Assembly (NCBI GenBank): GCA_036924085.1
Contig: JAVGWX010000013.1
Span: 39,941,893-40,005,892 of the forward strand
Source: Ariolimax columbianus
Lineage: Eukaryota; Mollusca; Gastropoda; Stylommatophora; Arionidae
Direction: 5' to 3'
Length of the DNA: 64,000 nt
The position numbers and the translations under genes were made by a program. Of this stretch, positions 22,495 to 32,464 are shown piece by piece. The notes below the pieces were generated by a model. It saw only the letters and a program-made list of their open reading frames with translations. It was not told where the DNA came from and made no database searches. Positions within the stretch are counted from its first letter, which is position 1, and every line of letters starts with the position of its first letter.

Positions 22495-23300
22495 AGCGTT
22501 TAAACAGACTATGTTAATTTAAACTAGTCTTATGTGGATCTCTAACTGACAGAGCCGAGAATATGGTCAGTGTCACACTCTGATTATACCGAAATAGATG
22601 AATACGCGTGCGATCAAGCCCGACTTAAGTAGAAGTATCCTCTACTCATGTATTGATACGATTCACCATTTTAACAAAGGTCACAATACCTGGTGGGTGT
22701 AAAGTGGTCCTAGGAATTATAATAGTTGCTTATTTTATTAAAATAACAACAACCCATGCGAATTGTGCTGCAAAATGTATTCCAATATGGCCACAAACTC
22801 TGATAATCTCGTTGCACCACGTTGAAGAAAGAGTCTGCTGTGGAGACTTCCTTCTTTCTGTTCTCTTAATGCGCGCTTTCTGTGAGCCTCCGCGATGGAG
22901 TTAAGGTCTGCGATCTGAGCACATCCGATGATGCTTGCGCCAGCTGGAACAGTTCTGTGAGAAACAATACCCAATTTATGAGAAATAATTAGAATATGCA
23001 TGAGCAGAATACTATGGATATTTTCTGAGTTCCTCTCGCACGATACAGAAATAAGAAGATTGAATAACTCGCAATCATGGGGAACGGAAGGGGACGATAC
23101 TCCTGGAATTCATCTGAAAGACACGAGTGCTAGATAGAGGGTGTTAATCGATTAAAGCTCTTCAATCAATGTCGTGATTCTCACCAATCTACCCATCTTT
23201 AAAGGGGTACCTAACTCACAGTTTGTAAAGTCTAAACGGGGAAGAAGCGAACTGGTCATCCAAATTGAGAAGAAATAGACTAGCGCACTGACGCAATCGT
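22495..23300. other. No recognised gene
   Basis: No recognisable domains or repeat partners. Confidence 0.3.
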
Positions 23301-23326
23301 TTTGGTGAACTATAGATCTGACCTGC

Positions 23327-23664
23327 CTTCTTCTTCGTTCGTTCTCAATCTCCCGCTACCAAACCCTGATAGGGCTTAAGTAGCAGAATGTAGTCCAGAG
23401 AATGGAATGCGTTGTGTCGTAGTTTACAGCTTGGCTGCTTTATTTGCACTTTTCGATCAAACACATCCGACTTCAGCAAGCATTTTTTGAGTACCGGGTT
23501 AGCATTCCCCCTTCGATCCCTTCTCCTTAGCCAGTCTGCCCTGCAGCAGCCTGTTTTCCAGGATCACCGCGGGGAGATGTAGAAGGGTCTTAGCAGCTAT
23601 GGTTCGCTGGCCCTGACGCTAGCAGTCAGCTATGGGTCGCTGACCACTGCAGCATCTTGATCCC
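23327..23664 (-). mobile_element. SINE2, full length, with 20-bp target-site duplication
   Basis: Flanked by GAACTATAGATCTGACCTGC at 23,307-23,326 and the same sequence with one mismatch at 23,665-23,684. Both SINE2 ends are present (short TTC-rich left edge, 'cttgatccc' right edge). Confidence 0.93.
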
Positions 23665-23684
23665 GAACTATAGATCTGACATGC

Positions 23685-24185
23685 CTTTCTGTCTTTATCT
23701 TGTGGCGTATAGGATATGGTATGATTGGCGTTTTGAATAGTAGACATAGAGGTATCGATATCCGGTAACGTGTGTAGATCGACTGCTCTGGCTATCTTCA
23801 GGTTGTGGGTACGAAAGAACTGACATTCTGACCTCGTGGACATACTGCGAGAACATTGGTAATAAATAGAAGTGACATTTTGAAGTCGATCAACATCCGC
23901 CTTTTGAGCGAAGACACTGTAGGTCGATAACCAAGATGCAGATTGCAGGATTTTGGAAGCATATGCAGTCCAGCAGAGACGGTCGTATGTGTGGACGAGC
24001 AGAGGCGAAGCAGAGAGCTTCGCAAACCATCATTATCTACTCTTCGCCATTTGCTGAGAGGGATCGAGCTCCTATGGGTCTGTCCTAAGTGCAATTACGT
24101 CGATTATTAACAGAACAGAATCAGAATGGGACCCAATATACAAGCATGTCCAATGGGTCATAACAGATCATACAGGTAAGGTGAG
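23685..24185. other. No recognised gene
   Basis: Open frames on the minus strand here (for example 23,798-24,094) show no recognisable domain. Confidence 0.3.
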
Positions 24186-24318
24186 TGAGCAAGTCTAGGT
24201 AGAAGTTAAAAAAAGGCGCAATGTTACAAAGTGAGGAAGTCTAGGTAGAAGTTAAAAAAGGCGCAATGTTACAAAGTGAGCAAGTCTAGGTAGAAGTTAA
24301 AAAAGGCGCAATGTTACA
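24186..24318. repeat. 45-bp tandem repeat, 3 copies
   Basis: Near-identical units carry 'gcaagtctaggtagaagtta' and 'aaggcgcaatgttaca'. They differ mainly by one A in the A-run. Confidence 0.9.
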
Positions 24319-24918
24319 TTTAATAAAAAATAAATATTAAACATAGGGACAAGGAAGTGATTGTCAAGCTGTATAATGTATTAGTTAGACCTAGATTGAA
24401 GTACTGTGTTCAGGATTGGGTGTTTTTGTTTTTGTTGCCACTTTACCTTGTATTGTTCTTTTATTATGGCTTTCGCTTCCTGGAAGTTGAAAAGGTATTC
24501 ATCCTGTGTCAGTTACGCTTCCTCTTTGGCTAGGTTGACAATAGCCTGGGATTCAGATCCCGCAGGACGTTCCAAAATATGCTTGAGTGAGAGACAATAC
24601 AGGACAGCAACTGGCAGACCGAGGACCGGAGAAGGAAAGCGGACAGAACGGTCTGGCATCTCTCTGACAAACCTAGACACCTAATGTTAGAAGAGCTGTG
24701 ACTAAATTAGGTCGAAGACTCTACTCTTTATGGTCGAACTGCTGTGACAAAGTGGGAAAGAAGACGTTACACTTTAGAGAAGAAAAAATGTTCCTAAGTA
24801 AGGTAGAAGACGCTAAACTTTAGGGTAGAAGAGTTTTTGTGACTAACTAAGTAAGGTAGAAGAGGAGAAAAGTAAAATACTATACATATCAGGAAAGAAG
24901 AGAAGTATATGTGTGTTA

Positions 24919-24980
24919 GTGTGTTCGCCTTATTTCTCTATTCCCCAAAGCGATGTGCGTTGCACCAAGTTTTTATATTG
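24919..24980 (-). mobile_element. SINE1 3'-end fragment
   Basis: 'gttcgccttatttctctatt' followed by 'cgatgtgcgttgca' is the complement of the SINE1 3' end. The rest of the element is missing. Confidence 0.75.
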
Positions 24981-25079
24981 ATTTTATTATGACTAAAATA
25001 TTATGACTACCTCAAGGTAGAAGAGTCGTGATTAGTGTTTGTAAGACAGAAGACTCTATATCGTAGGTAGAAGAGTAGT

Positions 25080-25337
25080 TTTTTTTGTTATTTTTTTTGG
25101 TGTTCGCCTTATTTCTCTATTCCACAAGGTGGTGTGAGGTGCACTGTGGTTTTTGTTTTGCGCCTGTGGGCCCAGTGCATCCGACTTCAGCATGCATTTC
25201 ATGTAAGGGTCTGCTTCCTCCTGCATTTTATAAGGGTTGGCTTCCCAGGGGTAAAGGCCGGTGCTGTGATGGGGATCGAACCCAGCAACTTCGGTGTTAT
25301 GAGCCGTGTCACTTAACCTCTAGCTCATGCCGTCCCC
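25080..25337 (-). mobile_element. SINE1, full length, tRNA-headed
   Basis: On the minus strand it starts 'ggggacggcatgagctagag' with a box A-like region, then box B 'tgggttcgatccccatc'. The body follows ('gaggaagcagaccc', core 'catgctgaagtcggatgc'), then 'agaaataaggcgaac' and an A-rich tail. About 258 bp. It matches the plus-strand copies at 57,098 and 58,337. Confidence 0.9.
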
Positions 25338-25474
25338 ATAGAAGAGTAGTGACTGAGTTAGTAAGGTAGAAGACGCTACACCTTAGGTAGAAGAGTAGTG
25401 CCTTAGCAAATAACGAGTGTCTGACTAAGACAGGCATTGAAGCCAACAACATTTACATACTATAGAAGCGCGAG

Positions 25475-26170
25475 ACCGCAAAATAGTGAGAGCCTGACTA
25501 GAGTTTAAAGAAAAGTAACTCTGTAACCTGTAAGAAACAACTAGAGGGGGTTGGAAAGTGGGGAGATGGAGGTTAGGGGTAGCATAGGACTAACTACTAT
25601 ATCCTGCAGAAACTATAAGCCACGAGGAAAGGTAAAGAAAACCTCTACACATCATCCCAGAAGAAGAGCAACTAAATAAATAAGCACCCTAGCACAACAT
25701 GGGAAAGCGCTATCGAAAACAACCCAAGCAACACAAGAAACGAACAGGCATCACCACAGAGCGATATTTGACAGCACAAGAACAGGGGACGGTGAGGGTT
25801 AGAAACACAATAATAAAAAGACATGCGCGTAATTAAATAACATTCTGATATCAGCGCACTCAAGACAGCACAGCCGTGCCGTCAAATATAAATCCTGGGT
25901 GTATCCATCAAAGTCTATGAGATAACCGGTGTAGATGCAGTATGTACGGCTGCGAGAAAATAACGTTTCAAGAAAGAATGGAAGGCGCGTGTGTATTTCT
26001 GTCAAGCTAATTTATTACAATGTCGCTGGCCCCTTTATTTATTTGTTTTGTTGGATTGTTTTGGTGTTTTTGTCTGGCCACAATATACGAATTACATATA
26101 TGATTATGTGGGTTATGTGAGGAAGAGACTAACGTCTGGTAAGCCACAAAAGACCGAACAGCCTATGTTT
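25475..26170. other. No recognised gene
   Basis: Short ORFs without recognisable domains. Confidence 0.3.
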
Positions 26171-26171
26171 G

Positions 26172-26300
26172 TTAGAGTCTGGCAAAATATTATGATCAGA
26201 CATGTTAGTCAGAGTTAGGTGAAACATACTGATCAGACAATGTTAGACATGGTCAGGAAGGTTAGTCAGGATCAGGCAAAATATACTGGCCAAGACACTC
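26172..26300. repeat. Three diverged units of the 37/38-bp satellite
   Basis: 'tgatcagac.atgttagtca' and 'gttaggtgaaacatactgat' recur here as in the large array at 40,145-40,960. Confidence 0.7.
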
Positions 26301-26337
26301 AAAGAGGGAAAGCTAATCAGGCACCCAACAATGATAG

Positions 26338-26490
26338 TAAATGCTGGATGTGTCAGGCTGAAAGGTCCAAATATCGAAGTCAACTACGGCACAAAGAATT
26401 CCATTCTTCGAACAACATCCTTCTACTTGCAAATCCCTTTCCAGGACTTGGTAGCGGAAGTTTGAGATGGAACGACGAAGAAGAAGTATC
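26338..26490 (+). mobile_element. SINE2, 5'-truncated
   Basis: It starts in the core ('gctggatgtgtcaggctgaa') and runs to the 3' end 'gatggaacgacgaagaagaa'. 5' truncation with an intact tail is the expected outcome of incomplete target-primed reverse transcription. Confidence 0.8.
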
Positions 26491-26494
26491 CAAC

Positions 26495-27305
26495 ATTTGC
26501 AGTGACAATGGTTTTGCATGATGAGGTTGCGAACTCCATTCAAAATTCTATTCAGTCGCCTTTTGCGAAGGATACAATGATCCTGTTGTTTTTGACAAGG
26601 GCACCACTCAGGGTCTCACTGCATGAAACTTTTGCGGAGGGTGTTCAGAGACATGAGGCATCAATAAGGCTATCCAGAGACGATCGCTCCGCAAGTCTGC
26701 TCACATCAACTCTTCTTCAACCGAGGTGGAAGGGGGTGTCTTATCTTCATGTACTAAGTAAAACAGACAATTCCAGGCTCAGATCGGCTTATCTTCGAAC
26801 TCATGCGAACAGTGAATGTTGACAAAAGTGATCCTCATCGATTACGATGGACGAACAACAATATGCATGACACTTTATATGCCACATACATGCAGAACTA
26901 AATGAAACGGTGTATGTGTGTGTGCTTAAAGTGACACCGGAATTCCTAAAGTGGTTAGCGTACTCAGGAATCTCGAATTGCACTACAACCAGGATAGTCC
27001 ATCTTAGACCTTGCCAAGAAAGCCTCCAGGCGAAAAAAAGGGCAGTGTAAAGTATCACCAAAAACCATAATTAATAATTGAATCAAGTCAGTGCCATTTG
27101 CTTTCCGGGGTAAAACCTAAGGGATATTCCCTAACTGCTCGCGGGAAGCTTTGGGGCTGATTATATAGCTATTCTGGCAACTGCTGCGACGCCGTTCTCT
27201 TCATGCTATATGGACTAATGTCTTCCTTTGGATCAATTGGCTACGAGAAGAGGGAAGACCTATTGCACTGGCATCAACTCTTTCTTCATAGAAATAGATC
27301 CAACT
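26495..27305. other. No recognised gene
   Basis: Open frames such as 26,502-26,822 have no domain I can name. Confidence 0.3.
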
Positions 27306-27309
27306 TCTT

Positions 27310-27800
27310 TTCATCTTCCCCAAGTGCTGTCGGCACAATATGTGAAATGAAAAGATAGCTTGGGAACAGTATATTTATTCCGACACTGTGATACTAGTTC
27401 TAAATATGTCCTCTGCACAGGGCGTGTGAGAGCAGAATTTTGACGTGTGAGATGAAGCGTTTGAGGAAGGTCATCGATGTTACAAGGAGAGACAGAATAC
27501 GGAACGACGACATTCGAAGTATGGTCGGCATTATATATTGAGCCGAATACATTTCCAGAAAGAATATAAGTTTGTTTGGTCGCCTTATGAGAGTGCACTC
27601 TCATCAAATTCCACTGATGGTTTACAACCATGGTAGATCTGGCTACAGGGCAAGAGTGCGGACACGAGGCAGGTGGGTAGATTACATTCGAGTGATTGTA
27701 CAGCGACATGGGCTCACATTAACCGACTCAAAACACTTGGCACAGGATAGACGACTTAAGCCCCCCACATCGGTCAACGACACAAGTGGAAAGAAAACTA
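27310..27800 (+). mobile_element. LINE C-terminal fragment, L12, in TRIM9 intron
   Basis: The plus strand reads MKRLRKVIDVTRRDRIRNDD then NISLFGRLMRVH and TRGRWVDYIR with LAQDRR. This is the order seen in the C-termini of RTE/Jockey-like LINE ORFs after the reverse transcriptase. It carries stops and frame changes. It lies just downstream of the TRIM9 exon's donor site, in opposite orientation to that gene. Confidence 0.7.
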
Positions 27801-27903
27801 ACAGCCCATGTCGCATCATCCATTAGTGAATCAAGACTGTAAGGGACTACTACGAGAGGCTTTCACCACAACAACAATAAAACGCTCAAAAACACAAAGA
27901 TTT

Positions 27904-27915
27904 AGGCTTACCTTT
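27904..27915 (-). promoter_or_regulatory. Splice donor of the TRIM9-like exon
   Basis: On the minus strand the sequence reads aaaag then gtaagc, a near-consensus 5' splice site. It lies after the codon for Lys265, where the homology to TRIM9 still continues. The intron therefore begins at 27,911 and runs towards lower coordinates. Confidence 0.85.
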
Positions 27916-28706
27916 TGTGACTTGCACATGGTTGACAATGGCTGGACCTCGTGCGTCATGTGACGTCCGTCCTGCGCACACTGACTACAGACTGGCAGGC
28001 GACACGAGAGACAGAACATCCCCAGGGACTCCACGGGATGCTCGTTACACTTAAACTCTTTGCTATTCTTCTTCTTGTATTTGAGAATGATGTCCCCTTG
28101 TGTTGGGTCTACGAGGTTGTGTTTGGCGTACATTCCAGAGGCCGGGTGACACTGCTCACGACAGATCTCACAGAAGAACACCTCACACTGCTCACACATG
28201 ACAGAAGCAGGACGATGATCAATAAGACACCGCTCGCATTTCATTTCAACTTTCTTTATCGGGTTCTGGTATTTGTGCACAATTGCCTCTAGAATTCGAT
28301 TAGTGGGTAAAGATAGAGCCCCGTTCTCATCCATAAACACGAGCCTCTCACACACAGCGCACTTGAGGCCATAGCTGCAGCTCTGAAGACTCTGCAGGAA
28401 GATGTTGGCAACGCTGGGGGTACCCACGTAACTGCTGGGCCTGCTGTTGCACACGACCCCACTGTCTGTCTCGCTAACGATGCTCAGCTTGTCCATATCG
28501 GGGAAGTCCAGCAAACTGGTTCGGTCACTGATAACTGTTCCACTGTCGGACTCTGAGCAGGCAGAGGACATAGTGTGAGGCAACATGTTTTGGGCTGGTT
28601 CCTGGCAGCTCAAGGCGCAGGCAACACACAGTGAATGCGAGCATGGCATTAGCACCGGCTTAGTGTAAAATCTGCAGCACACAGGGCAACGAAGTTCATC
28701 CTCCAT
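27912..28706 (-). CDS. TRIM9/TRIM67-like E3 ubiquitin ligase, first coding exon
   Basis: TRIM9-class proteins are RING-type ubiquitin ligases of neurons that act in axon guidance and branching. This 795-bp exon encodes 265 residues. The RING starts at residue 7 (C7, C10, C22, H24, C27, C30) and is completed only after a long Ser/Asp-rich insert by C116 and C119, the split RING typical of TRIM9/67. B-box 1 covers about 157-196 (C157, C160, C171, C174, C179, C182) and B-box 2 about 220-252 (C220, H223, C232, C235, C240, C243, H249, H252). The ATG has a good context (A at -3, G at +4). The frame remains open to 27,831, but a strong donor (AAAAG|GTAAGC) at 27,912/27,911 ends the exon in phase 0. 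The coiled coil, COS, FN3 and SPRY parts must lie in later exons, not seen here. Conserved cysteines and codon integrity argue for a live gene. TRIM67 cannot be excluded. Confidence 0.92.
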
Positions 28707-29175
28707 TTTTGACGAAAGGTATGGTTTTCGTTTGTTTTCAATAAACAGCTAACAGTATAGCTAGAGTAGTGACATAACGAAATAAACAGCTCCTTCTATT
28801 CCGTTTAATTCTATTATTAATCCAAGTATGTTAGAAATTATATATTTTATATCCAAGAGGTAAAACACCATGCAGTTTATCCTGATGTAAATGGTATCTG
28901 AGTCGCAGTTGCGGAAGACACGTCACCGAGGTAGGAAATCTTTTTCCCCACTTCACTTGTGCAAATAAGAATTAACACTGCATCCTCAACGGCAGTGTCA
29001 TCTATTGGACTTCCTTTACCTTTCTTGATATCCGTTTAAAGAAAAACAGACGCAGCAAACACTCAGTCATAGATCCCAAAGAGGATTCAATTGCGTGAGT
29101 AATCCAAGGTACAATTATGAAGTTAATCTCGATGGTGAATCCTTGCATCCACACTGTTGAAGAAGGAATCCAAGT
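28707..29175. other. Upstream region of the TRIM9-like exon
   Basis: AT-rich DNA with no recognised promoter motif. It would hold the 5' UTR or an upstream intron of the gene; the sequence does not decide which. Confidence 0.35.
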
Positions 29176-29177
29176 AA

Positions 29178-29388
29178 AACAGTTGTAATTCATTTAAAGT
29201 AAAACAGTTGTATTTCATTTAAAACAAAGTTGTATTTCATTACAAACAAAACAGTTGTATTTCATTACAAACAAAATAGTTGAATGTCATTACAAACAAA
29301 ACAGTTGTAATTTATTACAAACAAAACAGTTGTATTTCATTAAAAACAAAACAGTTGTATTTCATTACAAACAAAATAATTGTACATG
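29178..29388. repeat. 25-bp AT-rich minisatellite, about 8 copies
   Basis: Units of 'gttgtatttcattacaaaca' plus 'aaaca'. It lies about 0.5 kb upstream of the TRIM9-like start codon. Confidence 0.9.
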
Positions 29389-29409
29389 AGTACAAGCACA
29401 ATAACGATA

Positions 29410-29601
29410 GGTTGTTGTTGTCCACATTCCGAATGCCCACAATGAGTAGGTCTACTCTTTCGTGTGCCCTGAAGAGGACGGATTGTAGTAGCTTTCCTCA
29501 CATCCCGAGCGTGCTGATGAAGGTGGACCGGGCGTGGTCTTCCAGGCGATTGTGCCATGCGTAGTGTCAACTGCTATGTGGATCCACATCTCGTCAGCCA
29601 G
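29410..29601 (-). mobile_element. SINE3 copy
   Basis: A GTTGTTGTTG left edge (a CAA-type tail on the minus strand) is followed by 'cacaatgagtaggtctact', 'gccctgaagaggac', 'tagctttcctcacatcccga' and 'tccacatctcgtcagccag'. The same blocks, in order, occur at 41,826 and 53,785. Its right edge abuts a SINE1 fragment. Confidence 0.75.
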
Positions 29602-29692
29602 GCGTTCGCCTTATTTTTCTAATCCCCAAGGCGGTGTGCGTTGCACTTGTGTTTTTATTTCGCGCCTGTCGGCCCAGTGCATCCGACGTCAT
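29602..29692 (-). mobile_element. SINE1 3' fragment
   Basis: Complement of the SINE1 3' end and core ('gcgcctgtcggcccagtgca', 'tccgac'). It is broken just past the core. Confidence 0.75.
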
Positions 29693-29824
29693 AATTCAAA
29701 ATCAAAGAAAGCTGAAAATCCAAACCAACAATGGTTAAGACAAGGCTTCGAAATTACGGCCGCGAGCCTCCCCATATGGCTCTGTCTTTCTACGCAAAAA
29801 TGTATGTCGCCCGCCGAGAGAGTC

Positions 29825-29940
29825 GCACAAAGCACAAACTCTGTAGCTCCAGAGATGAACCCAAGAGCACCCCCCCCCCCCCCCCAACATGGCCATTACG
29901 AAACAAAAAAAGTGACGTGGTCTAACGCCACACAAAATGC
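29825..29940. repeat. F9 repeat, copy 1 (with poly-C)
   Basis: 'cacaaagcacaaactctgta', 'gctccagagatgaac', a run of 17 or so C, then 'ggccattacgaaacaaaaaa' and 'tctaacgccacacaaaatgc'. It matches 31,576-31,683, where a T-run stands in place of the C-run. Confidence 0.8.
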
Positions 29941-30195
29941 CAGCCAAGCACACAGGTTTACTGAATTCAATCCCCCACATTTTCTTGTGAGTGCCAACAA
30001 TAATTTCTTCCCTAAATTAAAAACATATAAAGCTGATGGCACAGTGACAGAATCACGGCATCAAAAAAACGATACCAAAGTTACGACCGACAGGTCTTCG
30101 TCAGGGCCAAAAAAATACCGAACGAAAACAACTAACAAATCACACCAACAACAACAGGACATGAAGTGTAGTGTGGGGTTCAAGTTCCGAAAACA
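29941..30195. other. Unassigned continuation after F9
   Basis: An open plus frame passes through this region but shows low-complexity Lys/Ser/Thr content and no domain. Confidence 0.3.
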
Positions 30196-30262
30196 CTTTG
30201 AGCTATTTTACTTACATCATGAACTTTATATATATATATATTGTAAGTAAAATAGCTCAAAG
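30196..30262. repeat. Perfect 20-bp inverted repeat around a TA-rich loop
   Basis: CTTTGAGCTATTTTACTTAC at 30,196-30,215 is exactly reverse-complemented at 30,243-30,262, with a 27-base loop containing a TA run. It can form a stable hairpin. It could be a tiny fold-back remnant or a replication-born inversion. Confidence 0.9.
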
Positions 30263-30274
30263 CTCTATATATTT

Positions 30275-30665
30275 ATATCCCGATTGGTCTGTCGGGGCCT
30301 TTGCTTGTGAGAAATACAAGGATAGCACCACTACCCCACAGAGAGCATGTCGAAAGAGGCGACCAACTGTGTGACATGGCATAACACCGGCCTTGGTTAT
30401 GTAGTTTGTTAAGAGCAGCATAGATGTCGCATAACAAGCTGCTGGTTTACCTTGTGTGTGAGTCTGTTACGATGGACTCACACATCGGTTAATCGCCCTC
30501 AGCGGCACCTGTCCCAATGCAGCAGAGTAATAAGCTGCTCGAGCCTAGCCCGCTAAGCAGGAAATTATCCACCCGGGTACAACCAACTCGCAGCAGAGCT
30601 AGAACCTGCACAAGGGTATCTGCCCCTGTATAAGTACAGGTGGACTAAGACATGGCGAAGGTCGG
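30275..30665. repeat. F8 interspersed repeat, copy 1
   Basis: About 380 bp that aligns along its whole length with 59,860-60,220. Shared blocks include 'gatagcaccactaccccaca', 'gtgtgacatggcataac', 'gagcagcatagatg', 'aataagctgctcgag' and 'gcaggtggactaagac'-like sequence. No tRNA head or coding frame was recognised. Confidence 0.85.
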
Positions 30666-30774
30666 CTAAGATCTCTCCTATACATTAAAATCCATCCCTA
30701 CAACAGCTCGGATACAGAATTCCTATAAAGGATTACCTGATGCTGAAATCTATGTTTCACGTTGGAGATAGAAG

Positions 30775-31259
30775 ATGAATAGATGGATATACAAGCTTGG
30801 AATCATGTTTACTTTAAAAGAGGGTCAACCTAACTGTGACCTATACTTAACGTTGGAGCAAAACGCTGAAAGGATGATGATTACTATTACCAGCGCACGA
30901 TGTCGGCATTTCAGCAGGGAAGTTTGTTCGTGCCCTTTTGGAATTTGTACTCGTACCTTCAATCCCACTATAATTCATGCGATGTGCTACGGTGCTGAGA
31001 CGTAGACACTAACAACATCACTAGAAGACAAATATAGTGGCCTAGGCGTTTCTTGGCCGGAATCACTATCCGAAACCAACTTATGCAAGGTCGCCACAAT
31101 TTGAACATAGACTATTGTCCTTGGTCAATGATGCAGTAATCTACATAGACACGGCAAAGCATAGATGGGTAGGCCACATGTTGTGACAAAACAACTGTCT
31201 ATGGAGCAGGGCGACAGCTGTCTTGTACGCCGAGGTAAGAATAGACCGCGGGGAAGACA
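30775..31259 (+). mobile_element. LINE RT C-terminal region, L10
   Basis: Plus-strand frames contain TIIHAMCYGAET (the LLY/YGAET segment that follows the RT), then a decayed stretch and finally GKNRPRGRHPMRWSD, the terminal GRPxxRWSD motif of this LINE group. It continues directly into the 20-bp array, which is built from the last codons. Confidence 0.7.
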
Positions 31260-31578
31260 TCCAATGCGTTGGTCAGACCCTCAACGCGATGGTCAGACCC
31301 TCATTTCGTTGGTCAGACCCTCATTGCGTTGGTCAGACCCTCATTGCGTTGGTCAGACCCTCATTGCGTTGGTCAGACCCTCATTGCGTTGGTCAGACCC
31401 TCATTGCGTTGGTCAGATCCTCATTGCGTTGGTCAGACCCTCATTGCGTTGGTCAGACCCTCATTGCGTTGGTCAGACCCTCATTGCGTTGGTCAGACCC
31501 TCATTGCGTTGGTCAGACCCTCATTGCGTTAGTCAGACCCTCAATGCGTTGGTCAGACCCTCATTGCGTTGGTCAGAC
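31260..31578 (+). repeat. 20-bp array born from LINE RWSD codons, 16 copies
   Basis: The LINE's own 'atgcgttggtcagaccctca' is repeated about 16 times. The first two units still differ ('caatgcg', 'caacgcga') while the later ones are nearly identical. Three units give a 20-residue peptide period. Sequence after the array is the F9 repeat. Confidence 0.9.
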
Positions 31579-31683
31579 ACAAAGCACGAACTCTTTAGCT
31601 CCAGAGATGAACCAAAGAATATTTTTTTTTAATGGACATTACGAAACAAAAAAGTGTTATGTGATCTAACGCCACACAAAATG
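31576..31683. repeat. F9 repeat, copy 2 (with poly-T)
   Basis: It matches 29,825-29,940 closely on both sides of the homopolymer. Here the homopolymer is T rather than C. It could be the 3' UTR of the L10 LINE family. Confidence 0.8.
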
Positions 31684-31689
31684 CTGTAC

Positions 31690-32275
31690 ACAGCAACATC
31701 AGAGCCGCCTCTGGAAGAGAGCTTGCCATGCACTGGACTACCGTGGTCAAAGACAGAGTCCGCTATAGTCCAAGTTGGGACCCGCAGCTACGCTGAGGAA
31801 CGGGTCATCAAGATCAAGACCGTGTTCCAAAAATATATAATTAACATTAAAGCATTTCAGTTCCCTGTGAGGCACAGATCTTCAATAAATGCACCCTAAC
31901 CCGTCATGTCCTGCGCCATCCTTTCGAGCCCTGCCCCTATCTTATTTCGTGTTTTGTCTCAAGCTCTCTTACCTAGGACATAGGGGTGACATATTTGTAT
32001 AGGATCTGGGAGCCAGCTAAAAAGTGTACGAGCCAGGCATAATGTTGGATGACAAGTTCCTTATAGGGTTATACAAAGTGTCGAAGGGTCTGGGTGAATA
32101 TGTTTGGAAAATTTGAATTCTAAATAGGCACATTTCAGTATCAGTTTTGGAAGTAAAGCGTACTTAGTGCCACTATTCCTTAGCTGGCCTATGTCTTAGC
32201 TGCTGCTTGACATGCGCCGGCAGTTTCCCCTTGAAAGATGGCGGATGGAGTGTCGATTACGTTGGAAAATAGTAT
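31690..32275. other. No recognised gene
   Basis: Unassigned. No domains in the short frames. Confidence 0.3.
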
Positions 32276-32294
32276 GCTATTTGTAAGGCTGAAG

Positions 32295-32460
32295 GAGGAT
32301 TCATGGAATGTGGGAGAATACATGGAATGCGGATGATACACGAAATAGGGGATGATAACGGAATGAGGGAGGATAAACGGAACACGAAATAGGGGATGAT
32401 AACGGAATGAGGGAGGATAAACGGAATGAGATGATATACGGAATGATGCAAATTGTGCGA
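32295..32460. repeat. Tandem/nested repeat, unit ~52 bp with sub-units
   Basis: 'aaataggggatgataacgga' plus 'atgagggaggataaacgga' occurs twice in full, with partial versions on each side. The sub-motif 'atgat.acggaat' recurs throughout. Confidence 0.8.
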
Positions 32461-32464
32461 ATAA

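Larger units (their letters stand above)
24690..25470. repeat. Degenerate ~50-bp satellite, interrupted by SINE1
   Basis: Recurring 'aaggtagaagac(g/t)ct' and 'acaccttaggtagaag' blocks with 'gtgactaa' spacers. The array continues on both sides of the SINE1 copy at 25,080-25,337 and around a SINE1 fragment at 24,919-24,980. A small stretch of the same satellite sits at 21,470-21,530. Confidence 0.65.

Noticed and set aside
24186..24318. CRISPR-like array of direct repeats
   Set aside because: Units abut one another without unique spacers, and the genome is eukaryotic. The same holds for the other arrays in the window.
27831..27911. Continuation of the TRIM9-like reading frame past residue 265
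   Set aside because: The 26 extra residues show no TRIM9 resemblance and follow a strong splice donor, so they are intron.
27951..28292. 113-residue plus-strand frame opposite the TRIM9-like exon
   Set aside because: It is a shadow of a strongly supported minus-strand coding exon.
29534..30250. 238-residue plus-strand open frame as a gene
   Set aside because: It passes through SINE3, a SINE1 fragment and the F9 repeat with its poly-C run. Composition is low complexity and no domain is present.
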